NCBI GenBank assembly: GCA_012719855.1 | Contig: JAAXZN010000004.1 | Location: 47,725-111,724, forward strand | Length of the DNA stretch: 64,000 nucleotides | Direction of reading: 5' to 3' | Origin: Serratia liquefaciens | GTDB lineage: Bacteria; Pseudomonadota; Gammaproteobacteria; Enterobacterales; Enterobacteriaceae | Shown: in pieces, positions 39,104 through 46,660 of the stretch | How positions within the stretch are numbered: the first letter of the stretch is position 1 | How the letters are laid out: the number at the start of each line of letters is the position of its first letter | Notes under the pieces: model-generated | Told to the model about the DNA's origin: nothing | What the model saw: the letters and a program-made list of their open reading frames with translations, nothing else | Database searches by the model: none | Position numbers and translations under genes: made by a program

Positions 39104-42100
39104 TTAACGCGCCAGCAGCGCCGCCACTTCCCGCGCATTTTTGCAGGGGATTAACAGCGTTGGCGGCAGTTGGGTGCCAAAGGCCTGGTTAAGCTGCGCC
39201 GCCACCTGGCGAATGTGCGGCAGCTTCAACCCCATGCTGATAAAGGCAGTTTCCTCTCCCCATTCCGGGCGCGGCGTTGCGCCGATGGCCTGTAAATAGA
39301 TGGTCAGGATCTTGCCGCTGTGCACCGGCGGAGCGCTCGGCTGCGGTGCTGCACAGGCGTTCAGTCCCGGCGCGGCACGATCGGCGCTGAAGGCTGCGCG
39401 GATACGGTGACGGTCGGTCTTGCCGTTACCCGACAGCGGCAGCACCTCGGTGTGAATAAAGCGTGTCGGGATATGGGTACAAGGCAGGTAGCCGGTCGAA
39501 AAAGCTCGGATCGCCGCCAGTGATAGCGGTTTGCCGTCGTGGGTGAGGTACATCGCCCCGAGCGTCGCTTCACCACTGTCACCGCCAGGGTAATCCACCA
39601 CCACGATATCGAGAATAGCTTCGTGCCCGCGCAACACATCTTCAATTTCCGGCAGCGAAACGCGCACGCCACGGATTTTCACGTAGCCGTTCACCCGGCT
39701 GGCGAACAGGATATTGCCGTCCGGGCGATAGTACCCCTGATCGCCGGTACGGAAGGCCCGCAGCGGTTGCCCGTCGGGCCCATCCAGCGCAACGAAATCA
39801 TGTTGTTTTAAATCGCCGTCTTCCAGATACCCCAGCGCCAGATTCACCCCGGTGGTGTGGATGCGGCCAACCACGCCGGTTGGGCAGTGGGTGCCGTCTT
39901 CATGGCAGATAAAGTATTGGTTAGCCGGCAGCGGCTGGCCATAAGGCACGGTGCCGGTGTCCTGCGGCGCTATCGGGTGCCAGATGCTCCAGATGGTGGT
40001 TTCGGTCGGGCCACCGAGCGAGAACAGGCTGATATCCGGACGCAGGCCGCGCAATTGCTGTACCGTCGCCGGTTTGATGTAATCGCCGCCCTGTGCCACC
40101 AGGCGCAGCGAACGCAGGCTGTCGTCGGTTTTACAGGTAAGCAGCATCTCCAGAATGGCGGGGACCGAACACCACAGGCTGACGCCATGGCGCTCAACCA
40201 ACTGGTTCCAACTGATGGCGTCTTTTTCCTGGTGCGGTGCCGGTAATACCAGGGTGGCGCCGGCGCTGAGCGAGCCGAACAGATCAAACATCGACATATC
40301 GTGGTGCGGCGGCGTGACCGAAATCATCACGTCGTCGGCGGTGACCGCCCAGCGCTGAAGGGTCTGGCCGATAACGTTGGCGGTGGCGCGGTTATTGAGC
40401 ACCACGCATTTAGGTTTGCCGGTGGTGCCGGAGGTATACAGATAATAACTGGCTTCGGTGCTGGCGCTGCGCTCGGTCAGCGTCTGGCTGTCCGGCAGTG
40501 CGGCGGCGCCTGCCGTAGAGTCGAGCAGCGCCTCTGGCGTCACTGCGTGCGGCGTATCCAGTTCCCCGTTGTGGACCACCAGATCCGGCCGACAGTTGGT
40601 CAGCAGATAGGCGGTGCGTTCCGGCGGCGAGTTGATGTCGATCGGCACCCAGATAATGCCCAACAGCGCACAGGCGAGGGAGATGGTCACATGCTCCGGG
40701 CTGCGCGCCAGATACAAGGCCAGCACGCTGCCTGGCTTCAGGCCGCGCCGTTGCAGGTTTGCCATCACTGCGCTAACCCGTTGGCCCAATTCCGGGTACG
40801 TCAGGCTTAGTTGGTCGCAGATTAACGCGGGGCGTGGTTGCGGATCGTTAAACAACCGGTCTGCCAGCTGCGTCAGGTAAGGGTAAGCGCTGAATGCCGT
40901 TTCGCTGTAGTTATGCCGGTAATGTTGGTAATCGATAAATTGTGCGGGGGGAATTTCCACATCGCCGTCCCGACACATCAACATCACCCGACGTTGCAAT
41001 GCGTCCAGCATCGCCTGCACCTGCTCGCCATCCAATGCCTGCTCGGCGTAGTCGACGCACAACAGCAGGTTCTTGTCGGCGTCCTGCGTCAGGCGGATAT
41101 CGATCGCCACCTGTGGCGTTTGGGTCACGCCGTCATGGTAGCGCACCGACGCGTTGCCAGGCAGCGTCTCCCATCCCAGGCAGTTGGTGAGGATCACCGG
41201 CAGCGCCGGGGAACCCTGGCTGTGATTGAGTAACTGTCGTGCCAGATCAACGCCGGAAAATGCCAGATGGTCGAGCGCACCCAGCACGTCGTCCTGCAAG
41301 GCCTGGGCGCGGCTGATAAAGGTGCCCCCCAGGCGAGAATAGCGCACCGCCACAAAGGTAGAGGCGTTGCTGAGCGAACCATTTGCCGCAGGAAACGCCA
41401 CCGGCACGCCGACGCAGAGTTCGCCGTCGGTGGTCCACTGCGCCAGCGTATCGAGGATCAGTGCCGAAAGGCTGCTGTTGCGCAGCAGGGCATGGGCGGA
41501 TCCCAGGCGTGAGAACTGTTTAAGTACTTCGCGCGGCAAAGTCAGGTTGGCGCGGCGATAGCGAGAGGATTTGATATTGGCCAGTGGGGTGCGCCACGGC
41601 AGCGCCGACGGCGTGGTGACGTCTTGTAACTTGGTCTGCCAATAGGCGGCATCAATCTGACGCTGTTCCGCCGTGGCGGCAACTGGCGGGCTTGGCGGCG
41701 CGACAGGCGGCAGAGGGGCGTCGTCAAACAGTCGGGCGATGACGGTGGAGATGCCCTGGCCGTCGAGGATCAGCGCGTCGAAGCTGGTGAAAATCACGGT
41801 GTCATAGGGGCTGCCGGTGGTGTCCTGCGTCTCCGAGAGCTGAATGGCGGCAATGCGCCACAGAGGCTGCGCGGGATCGTGGCGCTGATGCGAATATTGC
41901 TCGCGCAGGTCAGCCAATTGGCGTTGCGCTGCCTGATGGTCGAGCGCACGCAGATCGTGTCGATCCAGATTCAGCGTGGCCTCTGCCCGCACGTGCTGAG
42001 TAAAACGCTGGGTGTCGATACAGGTGCGCAGCGCCGCATAGTGCTGCACCAGTTCGCTCAATCGGCTTTCCAGGCGGGCCAAATCCAGCCCCAGACCACG

Positions 42101-42199
42101 ATATTCGCGAAAGTCATGCATCGCTACGCCGCCGAGCGGCCATTGTTCGCTGCGACCGAGCAGGTAAGCCTGCTGCAGTGCATTTAATGGTGTCTCCAT
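39104..42199 (-). CDS. NRPS heterocyclization-adenylation protein (Cy-A-degenerate T)
   Basis: A 1031-residue NRPS. Residues about 1-430 form a heterocyclization (Cy) domain: LNALQQAYLLGR at the start and the Cy DxxxxD motif at D141-ALIL-D146. An adenylation domain follows from about 455: TSGTTGK (589-595), GGPTETTIWS, FRTGDQGYYRPDG, VKIRGVRVSLPEIE and PLSGNGKTDR. The last 80 residues resemble a carrier domain, but the core reads G990-L-K-L993, with Leu at the phosphopantetheine serine position. This matches the Cy2-A part of VibF, which activates Thr. An amino acid bound here would have to be loaded on another protein. Confidence 0.9.
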   Translation of the reverse strand: METPLNALQQAYLLGRSEQWPLGGVAMHDFREYRGLGLDLARLESRLSELVQHYAALRTCIDTQRFTQHVRAEATLNLDRHDLRALDHQAAQRQLADLREQYSHQRHDPAQPLWRIAAIQLSETQDTTGSPYDTVIFTSFDALILDGQGISTVIARLFDDAPLPPVAPPSPPVAATAEQRQIDAAYWQTKLQDVTTPSALPWRTPLANIKSSRYRRANLTLPREVLKQFSRLGSAHALLRNSSLSALILDTLAQWTTDGELCVGVPVAFPAANGSLSNASTFVAVRYSRLGGTFISRAQALQDDVLGALDHLAFSGVDLARQLLNHSQGSPALPVILTNCLGWETLPGNASVRYHDGVTQTPQVAIDIRLTQDADKNLLLCVDYAEQALDGEQVQAMLDALQRRVMLMCRDGDVEIPPAQFIDYQHYRHNYSETAFSAYPYLTQLADRLFNDPQPRPALICDQLSLTYPELGQRVSAVMANLQRRGLKPGSVLALYLARSPEHVTISLACALLGIIWVPIDINSPPERTAYLLTNCRPDLVVHNGELDTPHAVTPEALLDSTAGAAALPDSQTLTERSASTEASYYLYTSGTTGKPKCVVLNNRATANVIGQTLQRWAVTADDVMISVTPPHHDMSMFDLFGSLSAGATLVLPAPHQEKDAISWNQLVERHGVSLWCSVPAILEMLLTCKTDDSLRSLRLVAQGGDYIKPATVQQLRGLRPDISLFSLGGPTETTIWSIWHPIAPQDTGTVPYGQPLPANQYFICHEDGTHCPTGVVGRIHTTGVNLALGYLEDGDLKQHDFVALDGPDGQPLRAFRTGDQGYYRPDGNILFASRVNGYVKIRGVRVSLPEIEDVLRGHEAILDIVVVDYPGGDSGEATLGAMYLTHDGKPLSLAAIRAFSTGYLPCTHIPTRFIHTEVLPLSGNGKTDRHRIRAAFSADRAAPGLNACAAPQPSAPPVHSGKILTIYLQAIGATPRPEWGEETAFISMGLKLPHIRQVAAQLNQAFGTQLPPTLLIPCKNAREVAALLAR

Positions 42200-42275
42200 G
42201 GTATTTCCCTATTGATTATCACTAACCCACGAAATAGAAAGCAGGGCGCGTGAGGCCACGCGCCCGGAACCGATA

Positions 42276-43877
42276 TCAGGCTTTGGGTGCCAGCACCTTC
42301 AGCAGCATTTGCACCCCCTCGGTGGCATTGGGGGCCAGCTCGCAGATCAACGCGGCAAGCGCTGCCGGGGTCGGGTTCGACTCGACGTCCGCCGGCGTCA
42401 GCGCTAACGGCAGATATTTGTTAAGTACCGCCAACAGCGCCTGCAGAGCGTCCTGCGGCAGTTGCAGGGTGCGGATATCGTCATCGTCACCCAGCCTGGC
42501 ACCCGGCGCGACCCGCGCCAGCAGCCGGTGCAGCAGTTGGCGAACCGGTATCTGGCGTGCCAGGCCCGCCGCGGAGCATTGGGCCAACCACTGCGAAAGT
42601 GGCTGATTAAAGCTGTTCGGCCGGTTGGCGGCCCGCTTCAGCAAGGCGCCGTACGTGGCGAACAGCTGCGGCAGCAGCCGATCCGGGAAGGCGTCCAGGC
42701 GGACGTCCCAGTTGATCAGAATGCCACCGTTGGCGTGTGCCACCTGGGCGTCCAGCGCCACCTGCGGCCCCTGGGAAATTACCCACTCCAGTGGGCCAAA
42801 GGTGCGGGTGACATTGTCAGAAAACAACGCTTTGCCATGGATGCCAAACCCGGCGGTAAATACCACGGGGGAAGGCTGCATGCTGCCTTGCAGGCGCGAC
42901 AGATCGCGCATCACGCTGACGCCGGGGTAGTCGGCATTAGCGATCAATTCAGCCAGTTGGGTCATCAGGCGGCGGCTGAAAGCCGGCAAGTTTTCAGCCG
43001 GGTTCAGCTCCACGCCAAGCAGCACCAGATTAGAGAAGTCGCCGATGATCGGGGCGAGGCTGGCTTCATCCCGGTGGAACAGCGGCACATTGAGCCTGAA
43101 ACGCGGCATGTTCCAGCCATGGCCGACGGTAACGGCAAACAGCGCCAGAAACAGGGATGAAAGCGTGATGCCGTGCGCCCTGGCGACATCTTCCAGCGCT
43201 TTGGTTTCGCTTGCGCTCAGTTGCAGCGCCAGCCGATCGCTGCGGCAAATATCCGGTGTGCGTAACAGGTGCGGTGCCGGCGGCAGTTGAGGCAGGCGTT
43301 CGCGCCACCAGGCCTGAGCGCGGGTGCGACGTGCCTGCTGCGCGGTATCGGCATAGTGACGATCCAGATAGTCAAAGTAGGGCACGCCATGGTCGGCGGG
43401 TGATGCCGGACATTGGTGATAAAACCGCGCCAAATCCTCCATCAACACGCGAAAACCCATGGCATCGCCGGCGATCATATCCAGATCGACATGCAGCCTG
43501 CTGTGGCCGCCCGGCAGCAGGCTGAGGCTGATATCACAGGGGATACCTCGTTCCAGCGGCAGTTTTTGGCTGCTTTTTTGCTGCCGTTTGGCTGTGAGCA
43601 GGCGGCTCACTTCGGGAGTATCGGCCTGGCTGAAATCGTCCAGATGCAGGCCATGCGCAGGGCCGCAGGGAGTGATGGTCTGCTGGCCATCGGCCGTGAT
43701 GCGCAGGCGCAACATGGGGTGATGCAGGTAAAGGGCGGCAACGGCCTGTCTCAGTCGTTCGACATCCAGGTCGCAGCAGTTAAATTCCGCATACAGGTGG
43801 GCGGATACGCCCCCCAGCGGCGCTTCGGATTGCCGGCCTACCCAGTAGGCGGCCTGCATCGTGGTCAACGCTTTCAT
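42276..43877 (-). CDS. NRPS heterocyclization-domain protein (Cy-degenerate T)
   Basis: A 533-residue protein with one heterocyclization domain: LTTMQAAYWVGRQ at the start and the Cy DxxxxD motif at D133-MIAG-D138. After residue about 430 there is a short carrier-like region (LARVAPGARLGDDDDIRTLQLPQDALQALL) in which no serine occupies the attachment site. It matches the Cy1 part of VibF as a separate protein, needed together with Cy2 to form the oxazoline ring. It is the first gene of a two-gene minus-strand operon, 76 bp before the Cy-A gene, and is preceded by a Fur box. Confidence 0.87.
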   Translation of the reverse strand: MKALTTMQAAYWVGRQSEAPLGGVSAHLYAEFNCCDLDVERLRQAVAALYLHHPMLRLRITADGQQTITPCGPAHGLHLDDFSQADTPEVSRLLTAKRQQKSSQKLPLERGIPCDISLSLLPGGHSRLHVDLDMIAGDAMGFRVLMEDLARFYHQCPASPADHGVPYFDYLDRHYADTAQQARRTRAQAWWRERLPQLPPAPHLLRTPDICRSDRLALQLSASETKALEDVARAHGITLSSLFLALFAVTVGHGWNMPRFRLNVPLFHRDEASLAPIIGDFSNLVLLGVELNPAENLPAFSRRLMTQLAELIANADYPGVSVMRDLSRLQGSMQPSPVVFTAGFGIHGKALFSDNVTRTFGPLEWVISQGPQVALDAQVAHANGGILINWDVRLDAFPDRLLPQLFATYGALLKRAANRPNSFNQPLSQWLAQCSAAGLARQIPVRQLLHRLLARVAPGARLGDDDDIRTLQLPQDALQALLAVLNKYLPLALTPADVESNPTPAALAALICELAPNATEGVQMLLKVLAPKA

Positions 43878-43927
43878 CGGGTTTCCATCAGTATTGAGAG
43901 ACTGTAAGAATATATTGCAATGTTAAT

Positions 43928-43946
43928 GGGAATGAAAATTATTACT
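43928..43946. promoter_or_regulatory. Fur-box-like site upstream of the Cy protein gene
   Basis: GGGAATGAAAATTATTACT matches the 19-bp Fur consensus at 13 positions and lies 51 bp upstream of the minus-strand NRPS operon start. Confidence 0.6.
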
Positions 43947-44142
43947 ATTTTTATTTGTTGATATAAAACGTAGGGATAATGCAAAAAAGTAAGAGGGCAC
44001 TCGCTGAGAGTAAATATAAAATTAGATATAATTATGTTTTATATTCATTTTAAGTGAAATTATTGGTTTTGAAAGTGACGAAAACCCCATCCTTCCTTGT
44101 CAGCTTTACTGACCTCCTCTCGTGATGTTTATTTACTTAGGT

Positions 44143-44184
44143 GATAATGATTTGCATTAAAAAATGTAAAATATTATCATTATT
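44143..44184. promoter_or_regulatory. Two Fur-box-like sites upstream of the TonB-dependent receptor
   Basis: GATAATGATTTGCATTAAA (44143-44161) and, in reverse orientation, GTAAAATATTATCATTATT (44166-44184) each match 14 of 19 consensus positions and are 4 bp apart. Tandem or overlapping Fur sites are common at siderophore receptor promoters. They lie about 200 bp upstream of the receptor start. Confidence 0.75.
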
Positions 44185-44382
44185 AACATTTATTTACGTT
44201 TCCAGACAAAAAATCTGCATCCGCCCCCGATTTATCTGGGGTTGGGCGGCTGTCTGCGGCAGGGATATGCAATAGCAAGGTCAGGAAGGCCGCAATGCCA
44301 TTGTCAGTGTGAGAATCAGCGTCGTTACCTATGTGAAATAAAACATATTTTTGTGCATCTGGGATGAAAGGAGAATACATCT

Positions 44383-46506
44383 ATGAGCAAGCATTCAGCG
44401 GCTCAAAGGCATAAAATCGTAGGAAACAAGGAAAAAGCAGGCTTGCAGGCCATTGGGGCATTTTCCTCACTCTTTCTGGGTCTTTGTACTTTATCTATGG
44501 GGAGCGTTAACGCCGCCGTAGTGGATGAAAAGGTTCAGGAAACCGCCGACAGCAAACGTAACGATAATTGGCAGGACTCCGAGAGTCTGCTGGTGACCGG
44601 GGAAAAAATAAAACGCAGTATTTTCGACACCGGCTCCAGCGTGCAGGTGTTCGACAGCGAACGGATCGCCGCGATGCCCAATGCGTTGCAGATCCCCGAT
44701 TTATTACGCATGACCGCCAACGTCATGGATGTCGGCATCGGTAACGATCTGCCTACCGTACGTGGTATCGACGGCTCCGGCCCGAACACCGGCGCCAATG
44801 CCTTCCTCAGCGGTACCCGTCCACGCCTCAATTTGTCTTTGGATGGCCGCTCCCTGACCTATAATGAACAGGCCTATGGCCCGCAGTCGCTGTGGGATCT
44901 GGATCGCGTCGAAGTGTTCCTTGGCCCGCAGAGCTACATTCAGGGGCGTAACGCCATTGCCGGTGCGATCGTGATGGCCAGTAAGGATCCCACTTTCGAT
45001 TGGGAAAGTGCCTTCAAGGGCGGTGCGGGCAACCAGCACTCTTCACAATTGTCCGCTATGGTTTCAGGCCCGTTGGTGGAAGACCAATTGGCCTTCCGCG
45101 TCAGCGTCGATCGCCAGCGCCGCCGCAGCGATGTTGACCTTCCTGCTTATGAGCCGGTGGGCGATCCGCGTGAGGTTGAAGCCACTACCGCCCGTGCCAA
45201 GCTGTTGTTCAATCCGGCAGGCCTGCGAGAGCTGACCACCAAGCTGACCTTTAACCACTTTGGCAGCACCTCGCCACAAAACGAGAGCCTCAACCCGCTG
45301 GTTCACCCGACCAGTCTGCGCCACGATCCGCGCCGAGCGGTGTTTAAAAGCAACACCAACAGCGGCGTTTGGGATCTGTCCTGGGAGCAATCCGACAGCC
45401 TGACGCTGGAAAACCGCGTTATTTATACCGACTTCAATATTAATCGTCCTACGGCTTATGCCTTGCCATACGCCGATATCGGCGGAAAAGAAGTGCACGT
45501 GGAGCCGGTGGCGCGCTTTGGTGGGCCAGACAGCCGCCTGCGCGGGTTGGCGGGGCTGCGTTATTTCCACTCCAAGCAGGATGAGTTCGTTAACATTTTC
45601 GGCGGTTCGACCTTCAAGGATAAAACCGACACCAACTCGGCCTTTGCCGAGCTGACCTACGCCATCACGCCGAAGGTGGATATCACCGCCGCCAGCCGTG
45701 TGGAGCGCGAACACCGCCAGCGTACCGGTGGCAGCAAGGCCGTGCGTATCGATTTCGATGAAACCTACGACGTGTTCCTGCCGAAGCTCGATCTGGCCTG
45801 GAAACCGACGGATACCCAGACCTACGGCGCCAAGGTGGCACGCGGCTATAACGCCGGTGGCGCAGGCATCACCATCGGTACGCCGGTGGTTAACTACACC
45901 TACGGGTCTGAATATGTCTGGAACTATGAGTTGTACACCCGCCACCACCTGAAAGATGCCAACGTCATTCTGACCAGCAACGTCTTCTACAACGATTACA
46001 AGGATATGCAACTGCCGTATTCCCTGGGGCCGAACTCATCGGTGATCCGCAATGCCGATAAGGTGGAAACCTACGGCGCGGAAATGGGAGCGACCTGGCA
46101 ACCGCGTTGGGACTTCGAACTGTTCACGAACGTCGGTCTGTTGAAGACCAAGATCAAGAAGTTCTCGGGCAGCGGCGTAGATGGGCATGAACTGGCGCGT
46201 GCGCCGGCTTATACCGCCAACATGGGCGCCAAGTACCAGTTGATGGCCGGGTTGGAACTGAGCGGCAACGTGGCGTTCTCGGACTCCTACTACTCGCAGT
46301 ACGACAACGATTCTCGCGGGCGCATCGGTTCTTACTGGTCGGCAAATACCCAACTGGCGTACACCTTCGCCTATGGTCGCGCCACCCTGTATGCGCAGAA
46401 CCTGTTTGACTCGGAACGTCGCGTGATGGTCAGCGGCAACGACGTTTACACCGCGACTCAGCAGCGTCCACGCATGATCGGTGCGGCGCTGGAACTGACA
46501 TTCTGA
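44383..46506 (+). CDS. TonB-dependent catecholate siderophore receptor
   Basis: A 707-residue outer-membrane receptor with an N-terminal signal region (cleavage likely near VNA|A), a TonB box-like ESLLVTGEKI, a plug domain (LRMTANVMDVGIGNDLPTVRGIDG, RVEVFLGPQSYIQGRNAIAGAI) and a 22-strand barrel ending in aromatic LELTF. The setting between NRPS genes with Fur boxes makes it the likely receptor for the ferric siderophore made by this cluster, functionally like ViuA. It is the first gene of the operon running toward the C-PCP-C NRPS. Confidence 0.93.
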   Translation: MSKHSAAQRHKIVGNKEKAGLQAIGAFSSLFLGLCTLSMGSVNAAVVDEKVQETADSKRNDNWQDSESLLVTGEKIKRSIFDTGSSVQVFDSERIAAMPNALQIPDLLRMTANVMDVGIGNDLPTVRGIDGSGPNTGANAFLSGTRPRLNLSLDGRSLTYNEQAYGPQSLWDLDRVEVFLGPQSYIQGRNAIAGAIVMASKDPTFDWESAFKGGAGNQHSSQLSAMVSGPLVEDQLAFRVSVDRQRRRSDVDLPAYEPVGDPREVEATTARAKLLFNPAGLRELTTKLTFNHFGSTSPQNESLNPLVHPTSLRHDPRRAVFKSNTNSGVWDLSWEQSDSLTLENRVIYTDFNINRPTAYALPYADIGGKEVHVEPVARFGGPDSRLRGLAGLRYFHSKQDEFVNIFGGSTFKDKTDTNSAFAELTYAITPKVDITAASRVEREHRQRTGGSKAVRIDFDETYDVFLPKLDLAWKPTDTQTYGAKVARGYNAGGAGITIGTPVVNYTYGSEYVWNYELYTRHHLKDANVILTSNVFYNDYKDMQLPYSLGPNSSVIRNADKVETYGAEMGATWQPRWDFELFTNVGLLKTKIKKFSGSGVDGHELARAPAYTANMGAKYQLMAGLELSGNVAFSDSYYSQYDNDSRGRIGSYWSANTQLAYTFAYGRATLYAQNLFDSERRVMVSGNDVYTATQQRPRMIGAALELTF

Positions 46507-46528
46507 TGCGATAGCAATCGGTCTGCAG

Positions 46529-46602
46529 CAGGGGCGTATCCACACCCTGGATTGTTGGCGCTTGCGCGAGTGTGTCAGCAATCTGCGGAGGATACGCCCC
46601 TG
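46529..46602 (+). promoter_or_regulatory. Long-range inverted repeat between receptor and NRPS genes
   Basis: CAGGGGCGTATCC (46529-46541) and GGATACGCCCCTG (46590-46602) are perfect 13-base complements; inside, ATTGTTG and CAGCAAT can extend the structure. It lies in the 154-bp gap between the receptor stop and the NRPS start. It could attenuate or stabilise the polycistronic RNA so that receptor exceeds NRPS. There is no T-run. Confidence 0.5.
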
Positions 46603-46660
46603 TTTATGACCCGCGTTCCCCCCGAGGTTCCGGTATGGCCGGGCACAAGGAGATAGAGCA

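Larger units (their letters stand above)
43878..44382. other. Divergent intergenic region between NRPS operon and TonB receptor
   Basis: An AT-rich 505-bp region that separates the two divergent siderophore transcripts. It holds three Fur-box-like sites (listed separately). No gene is convincing; a 65-codon minus-strand frame at 44183-44380 lacks a ribosome-binding site and family features. Confidence 0.6.

Noticed and set aside
44183..44380. 65-codon minus-strand ORF upstream of the TonB-dependent receptor
   Set aside because: No ribosome-binding site, no family resemblance, and it would overlap the Fur-controlled leader region.
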